Assembly (NCBI RefSeq): GCF_014650035.1
Contig: NZ_BMUE01000004.1
Span: forward strand, 62,001 to 126,000
Direction: 5' to 3'
Length of the DNA: 64,000 bases
Source of the DNA: Streptomyces lucensis JCM 4490
Lineage (GTDB): Bacteria > Actinomycetota > Actinomycetes > Streptomycetales > Streptomycetaceae
Part shown: positions 24,928 through 33,953 of the stretch, piece after piece
Numbering within the stretch: position 1 is the stretch's first letter
How the letters are laid out: the number at the start of each line of letters is the position of its first letter
Position numbers and translations under genes: made by a program
Notes under the pieces: generated by a model
Databases searched by the model: none
The model's input: only the letters and a program-made list of their open reading frames with translations
What the model was told of the DNA's origin: nothing

Positions 24928-26097
24928 ATGGCCAGGCACTGGGCGGACTTCCAGTACGAGATCTATCACAACGGGATGTCGGGGGCGGTACCCAGGCTCC
25001 CGACGGACCTGACCCGGCTGGAGGAGCTGGCCGAACACCGGCTCGGCCCGGGGCCGGTGGGCTACGTGGCGGGCGGCGCGGGCGACGGCAGCACCGCCCG
25101 CGCCAACCGAGCGGCACTCGCCCGGCGCCGCATCGTCCCGCGCATGCTGCGGGACGTGAGCGAACGGGACCTGACGACCGGGGTCCTGGGGCGGACACTG
25201 CCGGCGCCGCTGGCCCTGGCGCCCGTCGGCGTGCTGTCGATCATGCATCCGGACGCCGAGTCCGCCACCGCCCGCGCCGCCGCGGCGCAGGGCGTGCCGT
25301 TCGTCCTGTCCTCGGCGTCCAGCACGCCCATGGAACAGGTGGCGGAGGCGATGGGGGACGCCGAACGGTGGTTCCAGCTCTACTGGGGCAAGGACCGCGA
25401 GGTGACCCGCAGTTTCCTCGCCCGGGCGAAGGCCGCCGGCTTCTCGGTGCTGGTCGTCACGCTCGACACCCCGCTGCTGTCCTGGCGGCCGCGCGATCTG
25501 GACCAGGCGTATCTGCCGTTCCTGCGCGGAGTGGGCACCGCCAACTACTTCACCGACCCGGCCTTCCGGGCGGGTCTCGCCAAGCCCGTGGACGAGGACC
25601 CGAACGCGGCGGTGCTGCACTTCCTCGGCCTCTTCGGGGACCCGGGGCACACCTGGCCGGACCTGGCCTTCCTGCGCGAGCACTGGGACGGGCCGATCGT
25701 GCTGAAGGGCATCCTGCACCCGGACGACGCCCGGCTCGCCGCGGACGCCGGCGTGGACGGTGTGGTGGTCTCCAACCACGGCGGCCGGCAGGTGGCCGGC
25801 TCGGTCGCGGCGGCCGACGCGCTCCCCCGGGTCGCGGCCGCGGTCGGCGACCGGCTGACGGTGCTCTTCGACAGCGGAGTGCGCACCGGCGACGACGTGT
25901 TCAAGGCCCTGGCCCTCGGCGCACGGGCGGTGCTGCTGGGGCGGCCGTACGTCTACGGGCTCGGCCTGGACGGGCAGGCGGGCGTGGAGCACGTCGTCCG
26001 GTGCGTGCTCGCGGAGCTGGACCTGACCCTCGCGCTCTGCGGGCACACCGGCCCGGGGACGGTCACGGCCGCCGACCTCGTCGAGGACCCCGCCTAG
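24928..26097 (+). CDS. FMN-dependent 2-hydroxy-acid oxidase (lactate 2-monooxygenase-like)
   Basis: A 389-residue TIM-barrel flavoenzyme of the alpha-hydroxy-acid oxidising family. The catalytic SNHGGRQ (His and Arg), the FMN-binding IVLKGI lysine and the phosphate-binding LLGRPYVYGL are all present. The long insertion around residues 200-250 and the N-terminal YEIYHNGMSG opening resemble lactate 2-monooxygenase more than glycolate oxidase. It would oxidise an L-2-hydroxy acid using O2. It ends before a strong hairpin shared with a convergent gene. Confidence 0.9.
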   Translation: MARHWADFQYEIYHNGMSGAVPRLPTDLTRLEELAEHRLGPGPVGYVAGGAGDGSTARANRAALARRRIVPRMLRDVSERDLTTGVLGRTLPAPLALAPVGVLSIMHPDAESATARAAAAQGVPFVLSSASSTPMEQVAEAMGDAERWFQLYWGKDREVTRSFLARAKAAGFSVLVVTLDTPLLSWRPRDLDQAYLPFLRGVGTANYFTDPAFRAGLAKPVDEDPNAAVLHFLGLFGDPGHTWPDLAFLREHWDGPIVLKGILHPDDARLAADAGVDGVVVSNHGGRQVAGSVAAADALPRVAAAVGDRLTVLFDSGVRTGDDVFKALALGARAVLLGRPYVYGLGLDGQAGVEHVVRCVLAELDLTLALCGHTGPGTVTAADLVEDPA

Positions 26098-26165
26098 GCG
26101 TGTCCGCGAAGTCGCGTCGTTCGCCCGCAGGGCGGACGCCGGGAGTTTGACGACAGGGCCTGAGG

Positions 26166-26208
26166 CCGCCGTGTCCGGGACCGGGCCCACCGGCCCCGGA
26201 CACGGCGG
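26166..26208. terminator. 14-bp hairpin between convergent genes
   Basis: CCGCCGTGTCCGGG (26166-26179) and CCCGGACACGGCGG (26195-26208) are perfect complements. The hairpin lies between the FMN oxidase (plus) and the sigma-like/lectin gene (minus) and is symmetrical enough to serve both strands. Confidence 0.85.
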
Positions 26209-26232
26209 TGCCGCGGACGGCCTCCCGTGTCG

Positions 26233-27981
26233 TCAGGCGTCCTCGGGCGGTCCGGCCGGCCACTCGGACGCCCCGGCCGTGCCGGCGACCGACAGCGAAC
26301 CCGGCGTGGCCGTGGGCGAGTCGCTCCGCCAGCGCTGTGCGGCCGAGCGGTCCCTGACCTTGACCACGAGGTCGCCTCCGGGTTCCTCCCCGGCGCCGGC
26401 GAGGGCGAGGGTCCCGTCCCAGCGGGGCAGCAACTCGCCCCGCGACGTGAGGTCGTAGCGCACGTCGTCGCCCCGCGGCGACCCGGCGTCGGCGCAGGCT
26501 CCGAGGATCACCACTCCCGCGTCGGCGTGCGAGTCCAGGCACAGACCCGGGCCGGCGGCGCTGCGCAGCGACCCGTCGGTGTCGTAGGTCCACTGCTGGG
26601 TGGCCGCCGCGGAACAGGCGGCCAGGACGGCGCTCGCGCCGGCCACGGGCTTGCCGTCGACGTCCAGGCACAGGCCGGTGGCGGCGTTGCGCAGCCGGCT
26701 GGGCCGGCCGGCTGCGGGCAGCCCCGCGGTGCCGGGCGCGTCGGCGGAAGCGGGCGGGGACTGCGTGCCGCCGCCCGGGACGGTACCGGCGGAGGCGACC
26801 GGGCCGGCGCCGGCTCCGCCGTCCGGCCAGAGGCTGAGGGCGAGGACGACGGCCAGCAGGACGGCCGAGGCCGCACCGACCCCGGTGAGCAGCGTCCGGG
26901 AGGACCACGCCGTGCCGGGCTCACGGCGCGCGATGCGGAGGGTCCGGGTGAGCGGGCCGGCCCCGCCGCCGTGCCGGCCGCCGGCCGCCGCCGTGCGCGG
27001 CTGCGGCCCGGGGTCACCGGTGCCGCGCCGCCGGCCGCTCGGCAGGGTGGCGCGGGTGGCGCGGGCGAACAGGCCGGCCGCTGTGCCACCGCGCCGGCGT
27101 CCGCCGCCGCCGCGGTCGCCGCTCCGCCCACGGGCGGGGCCCGGCCGGCGGCGGCCGGGGCGCGAGTCCAGGTAGCGGCGGGCGCCCCAGCCGAGGACGG
27201 CCTCGGCGAGCAGGACGCCCAGGGCGGCGTCGGCCTGGCCGAGTTGCTCGGCGGCGTGCCGGCAGTGGACGCAGCCGGTCAGGTGCTCCTGGACGTCGGG
27301 CAACAGCGCGCCGCCCCGGCGGATCGGCACGTCGAGCAGGCGGTTGTAGTAACGGCATTCCTTTCCGGGCGCGAGTTCCCGGTGGGCGCGCACCAGCCCT
27401 TCCCGGAATTTCTCGCGAGCCTGTTCGAGCGCGGCCGTCGCCCGGGTATCGTCGATGCCGAGCAGTCCGGCGGGTACGGCCATCGGCTCGGCCTCGACCT
27501 CGACGTGCCACAGCAGTGTCTGTTCCAGCCGGGCGAGGCCGTGGAAGGAGCGCTCGGTCAAAGCGCGGTTCTCCGGTGTCAGGGTTTTCGCGGCGCGCAT
27601 ACCGCGGCCTCCGGCGGGTTTCCTGAGACCCGGCAGCAGGGCGGATATCCGGTCCGCGGCGGCCCAGTCGGCGACCGTGTCCCGGACGGCCACGAGCAGG
27701 CGGGGCCGCAGCGCCTCGGCGGGTTCGCCGAGCGCGACCCGGCCGAGCACCTGGTGGAAGGCGGCAGCCGTGACCATGTGGGCGAGCGGCCCGGGCGCGG
27801 CCAGGCAGACGACCGCGTAGTCGTGCGCCGGCCGCCAGTGGCGGGACATCAGCACGGCGGCGGACCGCGAGGCCTCCGTGTCGGAGCCGGCGCGCACCGG
27901 TCCGGCGACGGACTCGTCGGACTCCCCCGGGCCTTCGCCTGGCGGCGGGTACGGGGGACGAGGGGGGTGGGGGGTGGACAC
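26233..27981 (-). CDS. sigma-like / zinc-finger / membrane / ricin-lectin fusion protein (copy 1)
   Basis: A 582-residue protein. Residues about 44-90 resemble a degenerate sigma-70 region 2, and about 150-200 a region-4-like helical pair (QTLLWHVEVEAEPMAVPAGL). Residues 233-240 (HLTGCVHC) are an anti-sigma-type HxxxCxxC zinc motif. A basic linker, one membrane helix (about 363-385) and a ricin-type beta-trefoil (about 425-560, with LCLDVDG and QQWTY repeats) follow. This places the sigma-like part inside and the lectin outside the membrane. A paralogue with the same order lies at 37960. GTG at 27981 follows AAGGAA at nine bases. It probably senses a glycan or cell-wall state; whether it still binds DNA or polymerase is open. 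Confidence 0.8.
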   Translation of the reverse strand: MSTPHPPRPPYPPPGEGPGESDESVAGPVRAGSDTEASRSAAVLMSRHWRPAHDYAVVCLAAPGPLAHMVTAAAFHQVLGRVALGEPAEALRPRLLVAVRDTVADWAAADRISALLPGLRKPAGGRGMRAAKTLTPENRALTERSFHGLARLEQTLLWHVEVEAEPMAVPAGLLGIDDTRATAALEQAREKFREGLVRAHRELAPGKECRYYNRLLDVPIRRGGALLPDVQEHLTGCVHCRHAAEQLGQADAALGVLLAEAVLGWGARRYLDSRPGRRRPGPARGRSGDRGGGGRRRGGTAAGLFARATRATLPSGRRRGTGDPGPQPRTAAAGGRHGGGAGPLTRTLRIARREPGTAWSSRTLLTGVGAASAVLLAVVLALSLWPDGGAGAGPVASAGTVPGGGTQSPPASADAPGTAGLPAAGRPSRLRNAATGLCLDVDGKPVAGASAVLAACSAAATQQWTYDTDGSLRSAAGPGLCLDSHADAGVVILGACADAGSPRGDDVRYDLTSRGELLPRWDGTLALAGAGEEPGGDLVVKVRDRSAAQRWRSDSPTATPGSLSVAGTAGASEWPAGPPEDA

Positions 27982-28490
27982 TGAGCGAATTCCTTAGATG
28001 CGTGATGCGTAGCTGCGTATCCGTGGCGCGTGCGGGGAGCCGGAATTCACCGGCGTCCGGCCGGCCCGGTTCCGCAACTTGCCGGAAGAACTCCGGACTT
28101 GATCCCCCGTACGGGCGCTGCAACCCTTGCACAGCTTCCACACCGGCAACAAGGCGAATGAAGGAGTTCGGCCGGTTCGTCGGAAAGCCGGAAAGCGGCG
28201 TGTGCGGCCGGCCGTCCCGCGTTCAATTCGCTTTGTCCGCGCGCCCCGTGTGAAGTGTGCGCACGTGCCGGCGGGTCGCACGCGCTCCCGGGGTGGGCGA
28301 GCGGGTGGTGGACTGGGTGCCGGCCCTTCGAGAAGGCCCCGCGCGGGACGGCGGCACTTCCGCGCGCGACCGGCCGCCGGCCCCGTTCCTCCCGCCCTCG
28401 GCCGGCGGCCCCGGCGGCTTCCCCCGCCGGCCGGGGGCCGGTTCCGCCGGGAGACACCCGCCGTCCGCGGTCACCCGCCGTCGGGGCGGT
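27982..28490. other. 509-base intergenic region upstream of the sigma-like/lectin gene
   Basis: Close to the gene, TGCGT occurs three times in direct order (27999, 28006, 28014). Further out a hairpin CCGGCGG/CCGCCGG (28411-28430) may terminate the toxin transcript. No gene is recognisable in the rest. Confidence 0.45.
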
Positions 28491-28868
28491 TCAGATCTGC
28501 CAGGAGCGCAGCCGGTCGGCCGCTCCGTACACGTCGGTCTTGCCGGACATCAGGTCCCGGGCGAGGTCGACGAGGGCGCCGTAGGGCGGGTCGATGCCGG
28601 CGCCGCTGACGAACATGTAGGCCACGGCGGTCGCGCAGGCGAAACGGGCGTTGGCCGCGGGCAGCGGCTTGAGCACGGCGAGCGTGTGCAGCAGGGCGGC
28701 GGCGCGCCAGGCGGGGTCGGAGTCCACGCCCAGCCGGGGCGGGTCCACGCGGTGCCGGGCGACGGCGGCGACCAGCGCGGAGAAGTCGTCCACGGCCGGC
28801 TGGTCGGGCAGGACCTCCTCGTGCCGCTGGAGCAGCCACGGAACGTCGATGTGAAGGTGGGAGGGCAT
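28491..28868 (-). CDS. Fic/Doc-family toxin component with degenerate active site
   Basis: A 125-residue small Fic-fold protein of the type paired with ribbon-helix-helix antitoxins in Streptomyces. The helix WRAAALLHTLAVLKPLPAANARFACATAVAYMF corresponds to the catalytic region. The usual HxFx(D/E)GN(G/K)R reads KPLPAANAR, so the catalytic His and the acidic/Gly residues are gone while the Asn and Arg remain. The product may be inactive as an AMP- or phosphotransferase, or have a changed reaction. It starts three bases after the antitoxin stop, the normal order for such pairs. Confidence 0.75.
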   Translation of the reverse strand: MPSHLHIDVPWLLQRHEEVLPDQPAVDDFSALVAAVARHRVDPPRLGVDSDPAWRAAALLHTLAVLKPLPAANARFACATAVAYMFVSGAGIDPPYGALVDLARDLMSGKTDVYGAADRLRSWQI

Positions 28869-28871
28869 CGC

Positions 28872-29111
28872 TCAGGAGGCCTCGCCGCAGGCGGGGGGCT
28901 CGTCCTCGGGAAACGCCTCCGCGAACTCCTCGGCGTGCGCGGCGAAGAAGTGCCGGAAGGCCTCGGCGCCCTCCCGCAGGGCCCGGTGCCGGGCGATGTC
29001 CGCGGCGGCCGCCTCCCGCACCAGGGCCTTCATCGACGTACCGCGCTCCTTGGCGATCTGCCGCAGGTCCTCGAGTTCCCGTTCGCTGAACTCCACGTTG
29101 AGAGCTGGCAT
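28872..29111 (-). CDS. antitoxin of the Fic-type pair (ribbon-helix-helix-like)
   Basis: A 79-residue protein. The first 40 residues (MPALNVEFSERELEDLRQIAKERGTS begins the segment) match the short beta-strand plus helices of ribbon-helix-helix DNA-binding antitoxins. The rest is an acidic C-terminal helix (HAEEFAEAFPEDEPP) suited to binding the toxin. It should repress its own promoter. ATG at 29111 was chosen as the first start in a coherent frame. Confidence 0.75.
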   Translation of the reverse strand: MPALNVEFSERELEDLRQIAKERGTSMKALVREAAAADIARHRALREGAEAFRHFFAAHAEEFAEAFPEDEPPACGEAS

Positions 29112-29382
29112 GCCACTCACGGTATCGCTCGGGTACTCACGCGTAAATACGGGCAGGTCGCAGCGGATCCCTTCCGGTACCCCCGGGGGAATCGCCCACC
29201 GGTTCCGCGACGCTCCCGTCCAGGCCTGTCCCGGGCACGGCACTCCGCCGCGCCCCCTTCCGGTTCCCGCGGGCACCCCGGCGGGTACGGCGACCGCCGT
29301 TCACGGCTGTGCCGGAAGCACTAGGCTGGAACGCAAGTGGTGCCACCTGTTCACTGTGAGTGTGCGCTTGGGAGCGGCGACG

Positions 29383-31776
29383 ATGAGCCGGGTCTATCCG
29401 TTCGACGACGCGGCGACGGCCCGGGCTGTCATCGACGACGACGGGACGCTCGCCGAGTGGAACGAGGGCGCAAGGCGCCTCCTCGGCCACCCGGCGGACG
29501 CCGTCGTGGGCCGCCCCGCGGCCGAGCTGCTGGCCGGCGCCGACGCACCGGACCCGCCCGCCGGCGCCCGCTGGGAGGGCACCGTCGCCCTGCGCCACCG
29601 CGACGGCCGTACCGTCTCGGTGTGGCTGCTCGCCCACCGCCGCCCGGCGCGCGACGGCCGGCGGAGCGGCTGGCTGGTGGTCACCCCGCTCGGCGGGGCA
29701 CGGCCGCCCGCCCCGGACGACCCGCTCACCGCGGCGACGCTGGTCCAGTCGCCGTGCGCGGTCGCCGTGTACGACGCGGAGCTGCGGCTGCGCCGGATGA
29801 ACGACGCGATGACCGCCGTCGTCGGTCTGCCCGAGGAGCGGGTCCGGGGCCTGCGGCTCGCCGAGATCGGCGGCGCGCGGGAGAGCGAGGAGCTGGAGCA
29901 GGGCATGCTCGGGGTGCTGACCTCGGGCAGTCCCCTGGACATGCAGACGCTCTGGCCCACCGGCCGGGAGGACCGTACGCACGCCTGGCTGGCCCGGATG
30001 GCACCGGTCACCGACGAGCGGGGCCGGGTGCACGGCGTGTGCCTGGCCGCGCACGACATCACCGACAACTACCGGGCCCGCCGGCGGCTGCAGCTGGTCA
30101 ACGAGGCGAGCGTGCGCATCGGCACCACGCTCGACGTGACCCGTACGGCACAGGAGCTGGCGGAGCTGTGCGTGCCCGCGCTCGCCGACTTCGTCACCGT
30201 CGACCTGCTGGACCCCGAGGACTACGGCGGTGAGCCCCCGGCCCGCATCACGGCGCCGGTGCGCCTGCGCCACGTCGCCCACCGGTCGGTCCTCACCGGC
30301 GTGCCGGAGGCGGTGGTCGAGCCCGGGCACACGGAGGAGTACCCGGACTTCTCCCCGCAGGCCGGCTCCCTGACGGCGGGCCGCACGATCACGTCCTCGG
30401 TCGCCGCCGGCGACATGGAACAGTGGCTGGCCCGGCACCCCGGACGCGCCGAACGGGTGCGCGAGCTGGGCATCCACTGCTCGATGTCGGTGCCGATCCA
30501 GGCGCGCGGGCTGACCCTCGGAGTGGCGGTCCTCGTCCGGCACCGCAGCCCCCACGCGTTCACGGCGGACGACGCGCTGCTGGCCGAGGAGATCACCGCG
30601 CGCGCGGCCGTCTGCATCGACAACGCCCGCCGCTACTCGCGCGAGCGCGAGACCGCTCTCGCGCTCCAGCGCAGCCTGCTGCCCCGCAGCCTGCCGCGCA
30701 CGGCCGCGCTGGAGGCTTCCTCCCGCTACCTGCCGGCCGCACGGGCCGGGGTGGGCGGGGACTGGTTCGACGTGATCCCGCTGTCCGGGATGCGGGTCGC
30801 GATGGTCGTGGGGGACGTCGTCGGCCACGGCGTCCAGGCGTCGGCCACCATGGGCCGGCTGCGCACCGCGGTCCGCACCCTCGCGGACATCGACCTGGCC
30901 CCGGACGAACTGCTGACCCATCTGGACGACCTGGTGCTGCGCCTGTCGGACGAGTCGGGCGGCGACGGCAGCCCGGGCGAGGTCGGCGCGACCTGCCTGT
31001 ACACCGTCTACGACCCGGTGGCGCGGCGCTGCACCCTGGCCCGCGCCGGGCATCCGCCGCCCGTGCTGCTGCCTCCCGGCGGCCGGCCGCACCTGCTGGA
31101 CCTGCCCGCCGGCCCCCCGCTGGGTCTCGGCGGACTGCCCTTCGAGTCCGCCGAGCTGGAGCTGGCCGAGGGCACCGTCCTCGCGCTGTACACCAACGGT
31201 CTGGTGTTCTCGCGGGACCGGGACGCGGACGGGGACGGGGACACCAGTCGTGAGCTGCTGTTCGAGGCCCTCGCGGGGCGCGTGGACTCGCTGGACGAGG
31301 CCTGCGACCGCGTCCTGCACGCCCTGCTGCCGCCCGGCGGCGCCGCAGACGACGTGGCGCTGCTGCTCGCCCGCACCCAGGGCCTGCCCGCCTCCCAGGT
31401 GGCGACGTGGGAGATCCCCGCCGACCCGGCGCTGGTCGCGCCGATCCGCAAGCAGGTCGTGGAGCAGCTGGACGTCTGGGGGCTGAGCGCGGCCACGTTC
31501 ACCGCGGAGCTGGTGGTCAGCGAGCTGGTCACCAACGCCATCCGGTACGGCTCCCGCCCGATCCGGCTGCGGCTCATCCACGACGCGGCCACGCTGATCT
31601 GCGAGGTCTCCGACACCAGTCACACCGCCCCGCACCTGCGCCGGGCCAAGACCTTCGACGAGGGCGGCCGGGGCCTGCTGCTGGTCGCACAGCTCACCCA
31701 GCGGTGGGGCACCCGGCACACCGCGGAGGGCAAGACGATCTGGGCGGAGCTGCCCCTGCACGAGGAGGACTGGTAG
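29383..31776 (+). CDS. PAS/GAF SpoIIE phosphatase fused to a HATPase (anti-sigma kinase-like) domain
   Basis: A 797-residue cytoplasmic protein. It has two PAS domains (about 10-95 and 115-235), a GAF domain (about 250-425), a SpoIIE/PP2C phosphatase (about 435-655, with GGDWFD and a late DDVALLL) and a C-terminal RsbW-like HATPase (about 665-797, with SELVTNAIRYG and FDEGGRGLLLV). One chain thus combines a phosphatase that would activate a STAS antagonist with a kinase/anti-sigma domain that would inactivate it, a known Streptomyces architecture. ATG at 29383 follows GGGAG. It is convergent with an ECF sigma gene and near a Ser/Thr kinase. Confidence 0.92.
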   Translation: MSRVYPFDDAATARAVIDDDGTLAEWNEGARRLLGHPADAVVGRPAAELLAGADAPDPPAGARWEGTVALRHRDGRTVSVWLLAHRRPARDGRRSGWLVVTPLGGARPPAPDDPLTAATLVQSPCAVAVYDAELRLRRMNDAMTAVVGLPEERVRGLRLAEIGGARESEELEQGMLGVLTSGSPLDMQTLWPTGREDRTHAWLARMAPVTDERGRVHGVCLAAHDITDNYRARRRLQLVNEASVRIGTTLDVTRTAQELAELCVPALADFVTVDLLDPEDYGGEPPARITAPVRLRHVAHRSVLTGVPEAVVEPGHTEEYPDFSPQAGSLTAGRTITSSVAAGDMEQWLARHPGRAERVRELGIHCSMSVPIQARGLTLGVAVLVRHRSPHAFTADDALLAEEITARAAVCIDNARRYSRERETALALQRSLLPRSLPRTAALEASSRYLPAARAGVGGDWFDVIPLSGMRVAMVVGDVVGHGVQASATMGRLRTAVRTLADIDLAPDELLTHLDDLVLRLSDESGGDGSPGEVGATCLYTVYDPVARRCTLARAGHPPPVLLPPGGRPHLLDLPAGPPLGLGGLPFESAELELAEGTVLALYTNGLVFSRDRDADGDGDTSRELLFEALAGRVDSLDEACDRVLHALLPPGGAADDVALLLARTQGLPASQVATWEIPADPALVAPIRKQVVEQLDVWGLSAATFTAELVVSELVTNAIRYGSRPIRLRLIHDAATLICEVSDTSHTAPHLRRAKTFDEGGRGLLLVAQLTQRWGTRHTAEGKTIWAELPLHEEDW

Positions 31777-31825
31777 CCGTCAGGAGGCCGTAGGAGGTGT
31801 CAGGAAACCGTCAGGAGGCTGTCAG
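31775..31825. repeat. short tandem repeats between convergent gene ends
   Basis: GTCAGGAGGCC, GTAGGAGGT, GTCAGGAAACC and GTCAGGAGGCT follow one another, spanning the 34-base gap and the last codons of the sigma gene. On the minus strand this gives several successive TCCTGA segments, so the stop region looks duplicated. Confidence 0.6.
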
Positions 31826-32359
31826 CCAGGGGCGTACCCGCCTGCGCGCCTCGTGCAGGCGGGACTTGAGGGTGCCGAGCGGGATGCCGGCGCGCTCGGC
31901 GGCCTCGGCGTAGTCCAGCTGGCAGATGTCCCGGTAGACGAGGGGCGCGACCAGGTGAGGGTGCTCCCGCTCCAGCCGGTCCAGCGCCTCCAGCAGGTCC
32001 ACCCGGGAGCCGGCGATGACGCTGGTGGTGCGCGGGTCGACGGCGTGCGAGGGCTCGATGGCCGCGGGCTGTTCGGCGGCCCGCCGCTTCAGCTCGCGGT
32101 ACTTCTGCCGGCAGCAGTTGGCGACCACCGTGTACAGCCAGGTGCCGAAGCGGCTGCGGCCCTCGAAGGCGGTGATGTGCCGGGCCACCTGGAGCAGCAC
32201 GTCCTGGGCGGCCTCCTCGGCGTCCTCCCGGCAGGGCAGGAAGCGCGCGCAACGGCGCACCACCTCGGGCCGGATACCGGTCAGCAGCCCGTCCAGGGCC
32301 GCTCCGTCGCCGCCGGCGGCCCGCCGGGCGAGGTCTTCCGTCGCGGCCTGGTCCTGCAC
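31811..32359 (-). CDS. ECF-type RNA polymerase sigma factor
   Basis: A 182-residue group 4 sigma factor. Region 2 is about 25-95 (EDAEEAAQDVLLQVARH and RFGTWLYTVVANCCRQ). Region 4 is about 125-180, with the helix-turn-helix YAEAAERAGIPLGTLKSRLHEARRRV. GTG at 32359 follows GGAGG at about 10 bases. It is divergent from a membrane Ser/Thr kinase 47 bases away, which suggests joint control or phosphorylation-based regulation. No zinc-finger anti-sigma gene is adjacent. Confidence 0.93.
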   Translation of the reverse strand: MQDQAATEDLARRAAGGDGAALDGLLTGIRPEVVRRCARFLPCREDAEEAAQDVLLQVARHITAFEGRSRFGTWLYTVVANCCRQKYRELKRRAAEQPAAIEPSHAVDPRTTSVIAGSRVDLLEALDRLEREHPHLVAPLVYRDICQLDYAEAAERAGIPLGTLKSRLHEARRRVRPWLTAS

Positions 32360-32406
32360 GGGTCGGGCCCCCTCCGAGTCGATCTGAGGGCAGGCATGAT
32401 AGTCGT

Positions 32407-33801
32407 ATGCACCCCCTGGAGCGGATCGGCCGCCACCGCCTCGAACGGCCGCTGGGCACCGGCGCCTTCGCCACCGTGTGGCTCGCGCACGACCCCGAGC
32501 TCCAGGCCCCGGTCGCGGTCAAGGTCCTCGCCGAGAACTGGGCGCACCGGCTCGACATCAGGGAGCGGTTTCTGTCCGAGGCGCGGTTGCTGCGCCGGGC
32601 CGGTTCCAGCCGTGTGGTGCAGGTCTACGACATCGGCGAACTCCCGTACGGGCGGCCGTACTTCGTCATGGAGTACGCGGACGGCGGCACGCTCGCCGAC
32701 CTGCTGGCGGCGGGGCCGCTGCCGGTGCGGGAGGCGCTGGCGCTGACGGCGGAGGCCGCGCGCGGCGCCGCCGCGCTGCACGAGGCGGGCATCGTGCACC
32801 GCGACATCAAACCGACCAACGTGCTCCTGCACACCGCGCCGGACGGCACCCGGCGGGTGCTGCTGGCCGACCTGGGGCTGGCCAAGAGCCTCGCACAGGC
32901 GTCCGTGCTCACGCTGGCGGCCGGTTCGGCGGGGTACCGGCCGCCGGAGCAGGCCGAGCCCGGTGCGGGCATCGACGAGCGGGCCGACGTCTACAGCCTG
33001 GGGGCCGTCGGCTACGAACTGGTCACCGGGACGGTGCCCGGCCCGCCGGGCGCGGTCGTGCCGCCCCGGAGGCTGCGGCCGGACCTCGGCGAGGACGTGG
33101 AGCGGGCGCTGTCGCGGGCGCTGGAGCCGGACCGGACACGGCGCTGGCCCGGCGCGCAGGAGTTCGCCCGCGAGCTGGACCGGCTGGCGGCGGACGACGT
33201 GCCGGCCCGGTCCGGGCGGCGGCTGGACGGCGTACGCGGCCGGCTCGCCACCGTGACGCTGGCGCTCGCAGCGGCCCTCGCGGCCACGGCCGCCGCGGTC
33301 ACGGTGACCGTGGTGACCCACCGCGGCGGCGGCACGCCGGACGAGGTGCGGGTCACGGACTCCACGGGCCGGGTGGTGCTCCGGGTGCCCGCCGGCTGGG
33401 TCCGTGAGCTGCGGAACTCCGGCTGGGACCCGCACGCGCTCGGGCTGCCGGCGGGGCACGAGCCCGGGCTGGTGGTGGCCGACGACCTGGCCCGTTGGCC
33501 CGATCCGGGGGCCGCCGTGAACGGGGTGTTCGTCGGGGTGAGCGAGCACGGCGACGTCACCGCGCGGGTGAGGGCCCTCACCCACTCCGGCTGCCGCCGG
33601 CTGCGCGACCGCACCTTCGCGGACGCCCACTGGCACGGGCTGGTCCGGGCCTGGGGCGGCTGCCCGGGCGGCGGCTCGGTCACGGAGGCCGCGCTGGCCC
33701 CGGCGGGCGGCTCCGCGCGGGCACGGGTGTACGTCCAGGTGCGCCGGCGTGATGCCGGTGACGCCGGCGACGGCATACTCCGTTCGCTGCGGGTGAATTG
33801 A
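32407..33801 (+). CDS. membrane Ser/Thr protein kinase (Hanks type)
   Basis: A 464-residue protein. The kinase domain (about 8-260) has the glycine loop GTGAFATVW, the lysine in VAVKVL, the catalytic HRDIKPTN and DLG in place of DFG. One membrane helix follows (about 283-305), then an extracytoplasmic domain of about 150 residues with a Cys pair (HSGCRRL, WGGCPGG), which is not a PASTA domain. Upstream there is no ribosome binding site but CATGAT six bases before the ATG, consistent with a leaderless message. It is divergent from the ECF sigma factor. Confidence 0.93.
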   Translation: MHPLERIGRHRLERPLGTGAFATVWLAHDPELQAPVAVKVLAENWAHRLDIRERFLSEARLLRRAGSSRVVQVYDIGELPYGRPYFVMEYADGGTLADLLAAGPLPVREALALTAEAARGAAALHEAGIVHRDIKPTNVLLHTAPDGTRRVLLADLGLAKSLAQASVLTLAAGSAGYRPPEQAEPGAGIDERADVYSLGAVGYELVTGTVPGPPGAVVPPRRLRPDLGEDVERALSRALEPDRTRRWPGAQEFARELDRLAADDVPARSGRRLDGVRGRLATVTLALAAALAATAAAVTVTVVTHRGGGTPDEVRVTDSTGRVVLRVPAGWVRELRNSGWDPHALGLPAGHEPGLVVADDLARWPDPGAAVNGVFVGVSEHGDVTARVRALTHSGCRRLRDRTFADAHWHGLVRAWGGCPGGGSVTEAALAPAGGSARARVYVQVRRRDAGDAGDGILRSLRVN

Positions 33802-33953
33802 GAGGCGCTGTCCGAGGGTCAAGCCGGGGAAAAGATCCTGGTGTGAACAGAACTTTTCCGGCGTACGGCGCATCGGAGTGTCATGACGGCGCACCCGGCG
33901 CCGTAGGCACGCGGTACGTCGCGTGCCCCGAAGATCCAGGAGAGTTGAGCGAC

